Shown: piece after piece, positions 42,330 to 51,059 of the stretch
Numbering within the stretch: position 1 is the stretch's first letter
Layout of the letters: every line of letters begins with the position of its first letter
Assembly (NCBI RefSeq): GCF_046195335.1
Contig: NZ_CP176093.1
From: Methanospirillum lacunae
Lineage (GTDB): Archaea; Halobacteriota; Methanomicrobia; Methanomicrobiales; Methanospirillaceae
Length of the DNA stretch: 64,000 nt
Strand: one strand, 5' to 3'
Made by a program: the position numbers and the translations under genes
Notes under the pieces: generated by a model
Told to the model about the DNA's origin: nothing
Seen by the model: only the letters and a program-made list of their open reading frames with translations
Database searches by the model: none

Positions 42330-43271
42330 TTACGAAGTTCCAAGAACGCTTACCGGAGCTTCGATATCAGTGGCAGTGCTCATCATGGAGACCATGTCTG
42401 GTTTTGCCATCATGGCGATGACATCACTCTGGCATTTGTAACTCCGTGCATGGAGTGTATATGACCCACTGCCATTCTTTGCATAGACGAGAGCGTAATA
42501 TCGGGAACCGGTTGTCGGGTACGTGATTCCTACGTACTTGTTTGAACCACTGCTTGTATCTGCCCGGGTTGCTGCACAACTGCTGTACCGTGGATCACAG
42601 TCCTTGTAGATGTAAAGCGAGAAGTCAGGTCCACAGTAACTGGTCCGCATTGTGCTGACATCACTTGCCGACATCATTGCCATCGGGATGACTTCATTGC
42701 CACAGGGGCCTGTCAGGATCCACTCGATGTAGTTACGGTCACCCATGATCTGATAGGTGTAGGTCTTTGCCTCTCCTGAATTCAGGTACCCGGTTTTGAC
42801 ATCATCTGCTGCCGGAGCACAAGTGGTTCCCCCGCAATTCGGATTGCCATAACATGGGTCTGGATATGGTGGGTTTGGTCCGGTACATGTGTTTGATGCA
42901 TCAAGTGTGAACTGACCGTATCCAGATGAGGAATACACCACAACGTACCAGGATCCTTTGTCCAGATTCAGGTACTTCACTTGGTTGTATGAGGTTTCTG
43001 ACTTGTCGTAGTGTGCCATGATGTAATTTTCATTTGGCCAGCTTCCAACCGGGCTTCTCATGGCATAGATATCAAAATCTGCCCCATAAGGTGCGTTCAA
43101 AACCAACTGGGCCCCGCAGTCCACCTGGATTTCATATGTTGCGGCCTGCCCCTGATAGAGGTATCCGCTCTTTGACCAGAAGTACCCGGAACTTGCCGAC
43201 CCGGGTGCAATGCATGCTGCCATGACCACAAGGATCACTGCAGCGGTCAGATATCCTGAAATGTATTTCAT
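42330..43271 (-). CDS. Secreted protein with two PPC-like beta-sandwich domains (paralogue A)
   Basis: 313 residues from the ATG at 43271, preceded by AGGGGAGTG; the longer frame is rejected. A signal peptide ends near residue 27. Two PPC-like domains follow (about 30-135 and 155-280), each beginning with a GYL-G-A-TY pattern and ending VVVYSSSGYGQFTL or LVYAKNGSGSYTL. A conserved block, WILTGPCGNEVIPMAMMSA and YCGPDFSLYIYK, starts the second domain. The tail is Met-rich. Several cysteines may form disulfides. It is likely an envelope protein. Confidence 0.8.
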   Translation of the reverse strand: MKYISGYLTAAVILVVMAACIAPGSASSGYFWSKSGYLYQGQAATYEIQVDCGAQLVLNAPYGADFDIYAMRSPVGSWPNENYIMAHYDKSETSYNQVKYLNLDKGSWYVVVYSSSGYGQFTLDASNTCTGPNPPYPDPCYGNPNCGGTTCAPAADDVKTGYLNSGEAKTYTYQIMGDRNYIEWILTGPCGNEVIPMAMMSASDVSTMRTSYCGPDFSLYIYKDCDPRYSSCAATRADTSSGSNKYVGITYPTTGSRYYALVYAKNGSGSYTLHARSYKCQSDVIAMMAKPDMVSMMSTATDIEAPVSVLGTS

Positions 43272-43377
43272 TTTCCACTCCCCTAACATTGTACTATGCT
43301 CTGACTCTATGATCTTACTCAAGGTTCCTAATCAATCTTCTCCATTTATACAGAGGTGAATTCGTCCTGATTTCTCC

Positions 43378-44316
43378 TCATGATGGTGGAGCAACAGACG
43401 TTGCTGTGTACATCATTGATGAAAAATCGGTCTGCTTCATCATCATGACCACTTCGTCCTGGCAGGTATAACTCCGGCAGGTCAGGGTGTATGTTCCACT
43501 TCCCTGTTTGGCATATACCTGAGCGTAGTACGTGGCTCCGGTCTCTGGGTATGATATACCAACATACCCGTCAGATCCTGATTCTGTATCTGCATAATCG
43601 GCGTACCACCCCCAGTTTCTGTGTTTCTCCTGTTTGTAAATGTAGAGATCAAAATCTGGACCACAGAATCTGGTTCGCATCGTTCGAATATCCCCGGCTG
43701 ACATCATACTCATAGGGATGATCTCGCTACCACATGGCCCGGTAAGGATCCACTCGATATAGGATCGCTCTGCAGGAATGTAGTAGCCGAATGTTCTACT
43801 CTGCCCCTGATAGAGATATCCTGTTTTCACATCCGTTTTGATTGGAGTACAGCCTGGCTGACACTGATCATCACAACAGACATTATCGAAACAGGCATCC
43901 CAATAGGGATGCAGAGGAACCGGACATGTACTGCTTCCTTCAAGCTGATACTGGCCACTTCCCTTACTGGCATAAACTGCCACACACCAGGTTCCCGGTT
44001 CAAGGGTAAGTGAACTAATTCCACCTCTTCCGATTGAAGCCCGGTCATGATGAGTTATGATGTAAGAGACTCCCTGACAGGAACTGAATGGGTTGTCATT
44101 TTTCATCGCATAGAGATCAAATACAGTGCCAACCGGTGCATGTAGCACAAGCTGGGTGCTGCAATCGATCTGGAGTTGATGAACGATCCCCTGTCCTGAG
44201 TACAGGAGTCCGGATTTCGTCCAGGAGACCTGAGATCCAGCTGAAGCTGTACTCACGGCAAGGAGAAGGACGAGAAACAGCGTTGATAAGCCACTGTATA
44301 ACCTGGATGAATTCAT
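43378..44316 (-). CDS. Secreted protein with two PPC-like beta-sandwich domains (paralogue B)
   Basis: 312 residues from the ATG at 44316, with GGAGAGG just upstream. It aligns with paralogue A along its whole length: signal peptide, first domain (SGLLYSGQGIVHQLQIDCST), cysteine-rich linker (CFDNVCCDDQCQPGC), second domain with YIEWILTGPCGSEIIPM and FCGPDFDLYIYK, and a Met-rich tail. The pair arose by tandem duplication. The 106 bases between them leave room for a separate promoter. Confidence 0.8.
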   Translation of the reverse strand: MNSSRLYSGLSTLFLVLLLAVSTASAGSQVSWTKSGLLYSGQGIVHQLQIDCSTQLVLHAPVGTVFDLYAMKNDNPFSSCQGVSYIITHHDRASIGRGGISSLTLEPGTWCVAVYASKGSGQYQLEGSSTCPVPLHPYWDACFDNVCCDDQCQPGCTPIKTDVKTGYLYQGQSRTFGYYIPAERSYIEWILTGPCGSEIIPMSMMSAGDIRTMRTRFCGPDFDLYIYKQEKHRNWGWYADYADTESGSDGYVGISYPETGATYYAQVYAKQGSGTYTLTCRSYTCQDEVVMMMKQTDFSSMMYTATSVAPPS

Positions 44317-44471
44317 TTTTCCTCTCCTGCAGGGTAGCATCACCCTGTCATGATCGATACTATCCGGGTAGTGGATAATAATCCTTCTCCCATTGGAAAA
44401 AGAATAGTATGCTGAGTTTTACAAAAAGGAAAGGGGTCTTACTGGCTTTTTTGGAATGGCGGCCGGACCAT

Positions 44472-45218
44472 TCACTCTTCATCAGATCGGTACATCTCAA
44501 CAACCCCGCCTATGACGATGACTGCCGGGGGTTTGACACCTGCCGCAGCTGCCTTCTCAGCAATTGTGGCTAGTGTTCCGATCGTCTCGCGCTGATCAGG
44601 TCTGAGTCCACGTTCGATGACTGCAACCGGAGTCTCGGGTTCTCTTCCAAATTTTATCAGGGTTTCCGCAATCGTGGGAAGATTTTTTACACCCATGAGG
44701 ATTACGATCGTTCCTCTGCTACGTGCAAGCCATTCCCAGTCGATTGCAGATTCTTCTTTTGTCGGGTCTTCATTTCCTGTGATAACTGTTACCTGTGATG
44801 CCCATTTCCTGTGAGTAACTGGTATACCTACTGATGCAGGCACAGCGATGGCACTTGTCACCCCTGGAACCACTTCAACCGGGATCCCATGTTCTCTGCA
44901 GGTTTCAAGTTCTTCCCCACCCCTGCCGAACATGAAAGGATCTCCACCCTTGAGCCTGACCACCCGTTTTCCTTGTTTGGCTCGCTGGATCATGAGGTCT
45001 TCTATCTCATTCTGCTTGCGGGTGTGTTTGTCAGCATATTTTCCTACATCTATCAGTTCAGCACTTTTTGGAAGGGAAGAGAGTACCTCATCTCCTGGAA
45101 GCTGGTCAAACAAAATTACTTCAGCCTGATCTATCACTTCCCGGGCCCGGATTGTCAGCATTCCGCACCCTCCCGGTCCTGATCCGACCAGAAATACTTT
45201 ACCTCTAGTTTCAGTCAT
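44472..45218 (-). CDS. cobA: Uroporphyrinogen-III C-methyltransferase
   Basis: 248 residues. It methylates uroporphyrinogen III twice with SAM to give precorrin-2. Motifs are VFLVGSGPGGCGMLTIRA, VVRLKGGDPFMFGRGGEE and VVPGVTSAIAVPASVGIPVTHR. It lacks a siroheme synthase extension; the oxidase step is encoded by the separate gene at the head of the operon. It overlaps hemC by eight bases and is the last gene of the operon. Confidence 0.96.
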   Translation of the reverse strand: MTETRGKVFLVGSGPGGCGMLTIRAREVIDQAEVILFDQLPGDEVLSSLPKSAELIDVGKYADKHTRKQNEIEDLMIQRAKQGKRVVRLKGGDPFMFGRGGEELETCREHGIPVEVVPGVTSAIAVPASVGIPVTHRKWASQVTVITGNEDPTKEESAIDWEWLARSRGTIVILMGVKNLPTIAETLIKFGREPETPVAVIERGLRPDQRETIGTLATIAEKAAAAGVKPPAVIVIGGVVEMYRSDEE

Positions 45219-46098
45219 GTGAAAGTCCCAACCTCAAATAGGCTTCATCAATCAACTCACGTCCGCCTTTCCTGATCTCAGTACCGAAGGCATGTGCCTG
45301 ATCCAGATCGCTGATCTTCTGCTCCAGCCTGAAAACCCGATCTCCCTCAAGTGAGAGCACCTCAGTGATCAGATGGCGGTCTTTGCAGAATATTCCCAAT
45401 GGTGTATAACATCCGCCACCTATCTCTTCCATGACTGCCCGTTCGATCAGGGTATCTGTTCTGGTGATCTCGTCGTCAATGGTTGCGAGTATCCCTCTAA
45501 CTGGAGGCTCGTTTCTGCTCACTACAGCAATCGTCCCCTGGTTGGTAGAGGGAACATGGATTGTGGGATCAAGTCTGAATCCGGGAAGAGAAAGTGAGAG
45601 ACGCTGCAGTCCGGCCTCGGCAAGGACAATTGCATCGTATTCTCCAGCTTTCAGTTTTCCAAGACGCGTATCAACATTTCCTCTGAGGGGGAGTATCGAT
45701 ATCCCTGACCAGTTACGCTTCAACTGGGCAGTGCGTCTGGTACTGGAAGTTCCGATGACTCTGATGGCATCGTGATCCTTCTCAGTCACAACATAATCTG
45801 CAGGAGAATCCCGTTTCAGGATTGCTGAAGTCGTCAGACCTTCGGGCCGCTCAGCCGGAATGTCCTTCATCGAGTGAACTGCGATGTCAATCTCTCTGTT
45901 TATGAGAGCATCATCAAGGGCTCTGACAAAAACTCCCTGGCCACCTATCTCATGGAGAGGTACTCCGGTCTTCTCATCACCAACAGTTGATATGAACACA
46001 AGTTCTGTTGTGACTCCCTCTTTTTCAAGAAGCCCTGCAACCTTTTCTGCCTGTGCCCGGGCCAGCATCGAACTTCTGGTTCCAATTTTCAGATGCAT
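45211..46098 (-). CDS. hemC: Hydroxymethylbilane synthase (porphobilinogen deaminase)
   Basis: 295 residues. It links four porphobilinogens into hydroxymethylbilane. LKIGTRSSMLARAQA starts the protein, AVHSMKDIPAE carries the catalytic aspartate region, IGTSSTRRTAQL the substrate-binding arginines, and GGGCYTPLGIFC the cysteine that holds the dipyrromethane cofactor. Its start overlaps the hemL end by ten bases. Confidence 0.96.
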   Translation of the reverse strand: MHLKIGTRSSMLARAQAEKVAGLLEKEGVTTELVFISTVGDEKTGVPLHEIGGQGVFVRALDDALINREIDIAVHSMKDIPAERPEGLTTSAILKRDSPADYVVTEKDHDAIRVIGTSSTRRTAQLKRNWSGISILPLRGNVDTRLGKLKAGEYDAIVLAEAGLQRLSLSLPGFRLDPTIHVPSTNQGTIAVVSRNEPPVRGILATIDDEITRTDTLIERAVMEEIGGGCYTPLGIFCKDRHLITEVLSLEGDRVFRLEQKISDLDQAHAFGTEIRKGGRELIDEAYLRLGLSHD

Positions 46099-47330
46099 GC
46101 CTTGTATGCCTGGCTTATAGCCTCTATTTCACGTTCTGAATGTGCTACAGAGATAAAATTTGTCTCGAACTGGGAAGGTGGGAGGAAGATTCTTGCTTTG
46201 AGCATTTTTTCCCAGAATGATCTGAATGCTGTGGTATCTGCTTCTTTGGCTTCACGGTAGTTTCTAGGAGGCTGGTTTCTGAAGTAGTACTTGAACATCG
46301 ATCCAATCCGGACAAATGAGCCACCTTTCCCGGTACATGCATCTTCAATTATTTTTGTCTTTGATTCGAGATCTCCATACATTTCTGGGTGCTTATGTAT
46401 CCATTCCAGTGTAGCAATTCCTGCTGTGAGTGATAGTGGGTTTCCGGAGAACGTCCCGGCCTGATACACCGGTCCGGCTGGTGCAATCATGCTCATGATA
46501 TCTTTTCTTCCTCCAAATGCCCCGATGGGAAGTCCCCCTCCAAGGATCTTTCCTAGTGTCGTCAGGTCAGGTCTGATCCCAAAGTACTGCTGCGCCCCGC
46601 CTATGCCGAGACGGTACCCGGTGATAACTTCATCAAAGATGAGAAGGACATCATGTTCTGCAGTCACCGATCTCACCTCTTCTAGGTACCCCTTTTCAGG
46701 CAGAATCGGGCCAATATTACCAAGAACAGGTTCCATGATGAGGGCAGCAATTGATGATGAATCTTTTTCCAGAAGTGATGTGAGTGACTCGATGTCGTTG
46801 TATGGGATCTGTCGTGTATGCTTTACAAGATCAGCTGGGACCCCTGCTGAATCAGGCTGTCCAAGGGTTGTACATCCTGATCCAGCCTGAACTAAAACAG
46901 CATCATGTGCTCCATGAAACCCGCCTTCGATCTTGATGATATCAGTCCTGCCGGTAAATCCTCGTGCAAGTCTGAGTGCAGCCATGGTCGCCTCTGATCC
47001 TGATGAGACAAACCGTACCATCTCAATTGATGGATGATCTCTGATCACCTGCTCTGCAAGTGTTATCTCCGCGGGAGCAGGTGTTCCATACAGCCACCCA
47101 TCAGAGAGCTGCCCTATGATTGCCTCTTTTATGACTGGATGGGCATGGCCGAGGATCAGGGGTCCGTATGCACAACAACAGTCGATGAGATCCGCATCGT
47201 CTACAGTTGTCAGTCTGGGCCCATGTCCAGATGTGACATAAAACGGGTATGGCTGTATTGCCCTGACAGGACTTGAAACACCGCCAGGAATTACCTGTTT
47301 AGCAATATTGTATAATTCACTGCTCTTCAT
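46089..47330 (-). CDS. hemL: Glutamate-1-semialdehyde 2,1-aminomutase
   Basis: 413 residues from the ATG at 47330. It makes 5-aminolevulinate with pyridoxal phosphate. Family signatures include VIPGGVSSPVRA, VRFVSSGSEATMAALRLARG, LIFDEVITGYRLG and the PLP lysine in TLGKILGGGLPIGAFGG. It overlaps hemB by 14 bases. Its location supports the C5 (glutamyl-tRNA) route. Confidence 0.96.
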   Translation of the reverse strand: MKSSELYNIAKQVIPGGVSSPVRAIQPYPFYVTSGHGPRLTTVDDADLIDCCCAYGPLILGHAHPVIKEAIIGQLSDGWLYGTPAPAEITLAEQVIRDHPSIEMVRFVSSGSEATMAALRLARGFTGRTDIIKIEGGFHGAHDAVLVQAGSGCTTLGQPDSAGVPADLVKHTRQIPYNDIESLTSLLEKDSSSIAALIMEPVLGNIGPILPEKGYLEEVRSVTAEHDVLLIFDEVITGYRLGIGGAQQYFGIRPDLTTLGKILGGGLPIGAFGGRKDIMSMIAPAGPVYQAGTFSGNPLSLTAGIATLEWIHKHPEMYGDLESKTKIIEDACTGKGGSFVRIGSMFKYYFRNQPPRNYREAKEADTTAFRSFWEKMLKARIFLPPSQFETNFISVAHSEREIEAISQAYKACI

Positions 47331-48300
47331 CGATCCACCTGCATACTGATTCAGCAAAATAGGTGATGATCAGATCGGCCCCTGCCCTCCTGAGCGATAT
47401 AAGGCTCTCCATCACCACCCGTTTTTCATCAAGCCAGCCGTTTATAGCCGCTGCCTTGATCATTGAGTACTCACCTGATACCTGATAGGCTGCTACTGGA
47501 AGGCCAAGAGTTGCAACATCAGAAATAATGTCACCAAACCATCCGGCAGGCTTGACCATCAGAATGTCAGCTCCTTCAGCTGCATCAAGTTCAGATTCTC
47601 TGATCGCTTCGCGTCGGTTTCCGACAGGTTCCTGATATGTGGTCCGGTCCCCAAATGAGTATCCTGATCCTGCTGCATCACGGAACGGGCCATAAAGACT
47701 GCTTGAAAACTTGGAGGAGTAGGACATGATCGGGATCTCCTCATATCCATTCTCGTCAAGGGCGGATCTGATGGCTGTCACCATTCCATCGAGCATACAT
47801 GACGGGGCAATGATATCTGCACCGGCAGCAACATGGGAAACAGCGATCTTCTGCATCAGGGCGAGTGATTCGTCGTTTTTTAGATCTATCCCGTCTCTGC
47901 AGTCACCTATGATCCCGCAGTGTCCATGTGATGTATACTCGCATGCACAGAGATCAGTGATGATTACCATTTCAGGAACAGCAGTTCGTATTTTTTTTAT
48001 TGTTTGCTGAATGACCCCATCCGGCGCAAATGCCCCTGAGGCTGCTTCATCCTTCACCTTTGGTATTCCAAAGAGAAGAACTGCTTTGATACCAACAGAT
48101 GCAAGGTTTTTACATACTTTATCAGCCATTTCCGGAGGATACCGTTCAACTCCGGGCATTGATGCGATTGGTATTGGAGATTCTGCTGTTTCATCAAAAA
48201 ACAGGGGTGCAATAAGGTCAGTCTTTGCGATACGGGTCTCGTTCAGAAGCGGGCGTATCTGGCGCCGCCTGAGTCGTCTCAATCTTATTTGCGGGAACAT
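47317..48300 (-). CDS. hemB: Porphobilinogen synthase (5-aminolevulinate dehydratase)
   Basis: 327 residues. It condenses two 5-aminolevulinates to porphobilinogen. The metal-binding cysteines are in ITDLCACEYTSHGHCGI, so it is the zinc-type enzyme. The Schiff-base lysines are in MSYSSKFSSSLYGPFRDAAGS and ILMVKPAGWFGD. It overlaps hemA by 16 bases. Confidence 0.97.
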   Translation of the reverse strand: MFPQIRLRRLRRRQIRPLLNETRIAKTDLIAPLFFDETAESPIPIASMPGVERYPPEMADKVCKNLASVGIKAVLLFGIPKVKDEAASGAFAPDGVIQQTIKKIRTAVPEMVIITDLCACEYTSHGHCGIIGDCRDGIDLKNDESLALMQKIAVSHVAAGADIIAPSCMLDGMVTAIRSALDENGYEEIPIMSYSSKFSSSLYGPFRDAAGSGYSFGDRTTYQEPVGNRREAIRESELDAAEGADILMVKPAGWFGDIISDVATLGLPVAAYQVSGEYSMIKAAAINGWLDEKRVVMESLISLRRAGADLIITYFAESVCRWIDEEQ

Positions 48301-49553
48301 AGTCCTTCTCCTCTGGTAATTGCCGATACAAGTTCTTCGGCCAGGGCTATCTCGCCCCGTTCCGCACAGAACCGAATTGACATGGTCACATCAGCCAGGA
48401 GTTTTCTGGTCAGAGCCCTGGTCAGATCCTCAACAATCTCATGGGCATGATCATCATATCCCTGCAGTCTGGCAAATGCCCTGTCACGTTCCCGGACCCT
48501 GACCGTTTCGGCCCAGGTATGGAGGGTAGCAAGGGTCTCGTCTGCAGCCCGGCGATTATACAGTTTGATAAACTGATCAAGTTCCTCTTCAAGGAAAAGT
48601 CTGGCGTGAGTTGCTGCCTCTCGTCTGAGCTGGGAAGTGGCGTCATTGACCTGTCTGAGATCGTCAATAGTAAAAAGACAGACTCCGTCAATCTTTCCAA
48701 CCTCCTCTTCCACATCACGCGGCTGGGCAATATCAACGATGATGACAGGTTTTACTACCCCGTCGAGTGGCCAGGTTCTGCCTTTCATTGCTTCTCTGAC
48801 ATCGTTAGCACGGATGACCGGATGTGGGGCAGCCGTGCAACAGATTACAACGTCTGAAAGGGCTAGATACCGGTAGAGATCATCCATCGGTACTGCTGTT
48901 CCGTCAATTTTATGGGCAAGGACCCGAGCTCTGTCAAGCGTCCGGTTTGCAACATAAATGGCAGAAAGCTGTTTTGCCGCAAGAGCCTGTGTGACAAGCA
49001 CTCCCATCTCCCCGCTACCAAGGATTAGGATACGTTTTCCCTCCAGGGTATGGAGCTGCTCTTCGGCTAAAAGCACTGCTGCTGACCCGACTGATATTGC
49101 CCCGTTATTTATCCCGGTTCTTCTACGGACCTCGGATCCTGTATGAATAGCCTTGTTGATACAGAGCGTCAGGATGGGACTAGCAACCCCCAGTTCTTCA
49201 GACTTTGTCAGAGTTCTTCTGAGTTGTCCAAGAATCTGATCTTCTCCGATGATAAGTGAATCAATCCCTGCTGCGAGCTCAAGCAGGTGTGAGAGTGCTT
49301 CCTGATCCTGATAGAGTCTGAACCTTGATCTTCCCCTGCTCTTAAGAAATTCAGCGAGGATATCCGGTTCTCCATGAACAATAACTTCAACTCGGTTACA
49401 GGTCTGGAGAAGTGCAACTCCTTTGAACCACTCCCGGGCTTCAGTAAGGAATACGTCTTCATCAGTAAATCTGAACTCTTCTATCTCCGGAACCGAAGCG
49501 GTATGATGTGATATGCCCGCAATAGTAAGTGGAGCAAAAAGAGTTTGTCTCAT
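48285..49553 (-). CDS. hemA: Glutamyl-tRNA reductase
   Basis: 422 residues. It reduces glutamyl-tRNA(Glu) to glutamate-1-semialdehyde with NADPH. The nucleophilic cysteine is in ALLQTCNRVEVIVHG. ESLIIGEDQILGQLR-type sequence (here DSLIIGEDQILGQLRRT) and the Rossmann motif RILILGSGEMGVLVTQAL follow, then a dimerisation helix. Its ATG overlaps the precorrin-2 dehydrogenase stop by four bases. Confidence 0.97.
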   Translation of the reverse strand: MRQTLFAPLTIAGISHHTASVPEIEEFRFTDEDVFLTEAREWFKGVALLQTCNRVEVIVHGEPDILAEFLKSRGRSRFRLYQDQEALSHLLELAAGIDSLIIGEDQILGQLRRTLTKSEELGVASPILTLCINKAIHTGSEVRRRTGINNGAISVGSAAVLLAEEQLHTLEGKRILILGSGEMGVLVTQALAAKQLSAIYVANRTLDRARVLAHKIDGTAVPMDDLYRYLALSDVVICCTAAPHPVIRANDVREAMKGRTWPLDGVVKPVIIVDIAQPRDVEEEVGKIDGVCLFTIDDLRQVNDATSQLRREAATHARLFLEEELDQFIKLYNRRAADETLATLHTWAETVRVRERDRAFARLQGYDDHAHEIVEDLTRALTRKLLADVTMSIRFCAERGEIALAEELVSAITRGEGLCSRK

Positions 49554-50170
49554 GTCAGGTAGGTCTCTTTCACTCTCATGAGAGTATCCTCTGTTTCAGT
49601 ACGAAGACTCTTCCATACTGTAGGATCATGCAAAATTGCAGTAAGAATCTCTCTCTTCCTGGTTTCCGGAATCATTCTCGTCCGCATATCCATTCTGAGT
49701 TCTTCAGACAGGGAGATCATCTTATCGAGATCAGGCCACATCTCTTCAATCTGTTCTCGAATAAATCGGGAAACTGCTGGACTACTTCCGCTGGTACTGA
49801 CTGCTATAGTGTATCTGTCACCTGTAATTTTTGCCGGAAGGGTGACATCTGAATGAGAGTCTGTGGCATTATTACAGAGAATACCATCTGCTTTGCATCT
49901 GGTTGCAATTATTTGATTGAGATCTGGATCCGAGGTTGCTGTGATGACCAGGAAAGTTCCTCTGATTAGATCGGAAATTGCAGTTTCATCCCTGGGTATT
50001 GTTGTTCTGATCTGTTTTACCTGAATGGATCCAAATGCCGGTGAAAAGGATCGGCTGTAGACTGTAACATCAGCTTCATCGGCAAAGTACCGGGCCTTGC
50101 GTGCACCCACTTCTCCCCCTCCAAAGATGGTTACCAGCCTCTTTGAACAGTCAACCATGAGGGGAATCAT
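49550..50170 (-). CDS. Precorrin-2 dehydrogenase / sirohydrochlorin-forming protein
   Basis: 206 residues, equal to the N-terminal part of CysG (Met8-like). It oxidises precorrin-2 to sirohydrochlorin with NAD; chelation is uncertain. It has the nucleotide motif TIFGGGEVGARKARYF, FLVITATSDPDLNQIIATRC, and SGSSPAVSRFIREQIE. It is the first gene of the operon sirC-hemA-hemB-hemL-hemC-cobA. Sirohydrochlorin leads to siroheme, F430 and B12, all needed by methanogens. Confidence 0.93.
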   Translation of the reverse strand: MIPLMVDCSKRLVTIFGGGEVGARKARYFADEADVTVYSRSFSPAFGSIQVKQIRTTIPRDETAISDLIRGTFLVITATSDPDLNQIIATRCKADGILCNNATDSHSDVTLPAKITGDRYTIAVSTSGSSPAVSRFIREQIEEMWPDLDKMISLSEELRMDMRTRMIPETRKREILTAILHDPTVWKSLRTETEDTLMRVKETYLT

Positions 50171-50338
50171 AGTAAGAAATTAGGATCTGAAAAATATGAA
50201 TCTGTCTAAAATTCATCCGGATTTATGATCAATTCGCCTCAATTTTTAAATTTTTATCAGATTGAAACAAGGTCCATACTCTGGGCGCGTGTTATGTTCC
50301 TGAATGAAAGTGGTACTTCCTGGGGGATTAAGTTCAAA

Positions 50339-50349
50339 AATTATATATG
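50339..50349 (+). promoter_or_regulatory. TATA box of tRNA-Gly
   Basis: ATTATATATGG lies 31-41 bases before the mature tRNA end at 50380, consistent with transcription starting a few bases upstream of the tRNA. A T-rich stretch (TTTTTTACTATTTT) follows the gene and may terminate it. Confidence 0.6.
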
Positions 50350-50379
50350 GTGATAAGTATCACCTTGTAGAGCACTTAC

Positions 50380-50451
50380 GCATCGATAGTGTAGTGGTCA
50401 TCACTAGGCGTTGCCAACGCCTAAACCCGGGTTCGAGTCCCGGTCGATGCA
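50380..50451 (+). tRNA. tRNA-Gly (anticodon GCC)
   Basis: 72 bases. The acceptor stem GCATCGA pairs with TCGATGC, followed by discriminator A. The anticodon arm is AGGCG, loop TTGCCAA, CGCCT, so the anticodon is GCC. The T arm CCGGG-TTCGAGT-CCCGG is perfect. There is no intron and CCA is not encoded. Confidence 0.97.
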
Positions 50452-50537
50452 TTCGTTTTTTACTATTTTAATAATGATTTGGTATTTTTCTACAGTCAAT
50501 CGTTATGCAGAAATAGCGACCAGGTAAATATCTGTCC

Positions 50538-51059
50538 ATGGAGTTTGTCTGGGTTTCGACACCACAGAGTCAACGGTCTTCAGGGCTTATTGCACTGATT
50601 ATCGGTATAATTATTCTTCTCTTTGCTCCGTTTGTCACAAGTCTTATTGGAACAGTACTTTCTGCAATAGTGCTGGTGATATCTGTTGGCATGATCATCT
50701 CTGGTGCGATGATGCGGGGGATCGGATTTGGGTTAGCCCTGCTGATCCTTGGTATTCTGGGCTTCTGTTTAGGCATTACCGCACTTGTCTCGCCTGATCT
50801 TGCCGTTTCTGTGCTGGGAATATTTCTTGGTGTCTGGATGTTCTTCCTTGGTGCTGGCCAACTCCTGCTTGCTTCCCGCTTTTCAGTAGACAAACTCTAT
50901 TATGCCTTGGCCCTTCTGGGTGGAACCCTGACCGTTATAGTCGGTCTTTTTCTGCTCGTTTCACCGGTCCAGGGAATGCAGATCATGGTCTTTTTCCTCG
51001 GATGTTACCTTCTTGTTTTTGGTCTTATGAGCCTCATCAGACCCAGGTATATGTATTGA
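50538..51059 (+). CDS. HdeD/DUF308 family membrane protein
   Basis: 173 residues with six hydrophobic segments in three pairs, with glycine-rich turns (GIIILLFAPFVTSLIGTVL, LALLILGILGFCLGI, LALLGGTLTVIVGLFLLV). This is the HdeD/DUF308 pattern, linked in bacteria to acid resistance, though the biochemical role is unknown. Its 3' end overlaps the 3' end of the convergent kinase gene by 99 bases. Confidence 0.82.
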   Translation: MEFVWVSTPQSQRSSGLIALIIGIIILLFAPFVTSLIGTVLSAIVLVISVGMIISGAMMRGIGFGLALLILGILGFCLGITALVSPDLAVSVLGIFLGVWMFFLGAGQLLLASRFSVDKLYYALALLGGTLTVIVGLFLLVSPVQGMQIMVFFLGCYLLVFGLMSLIRPRYMY

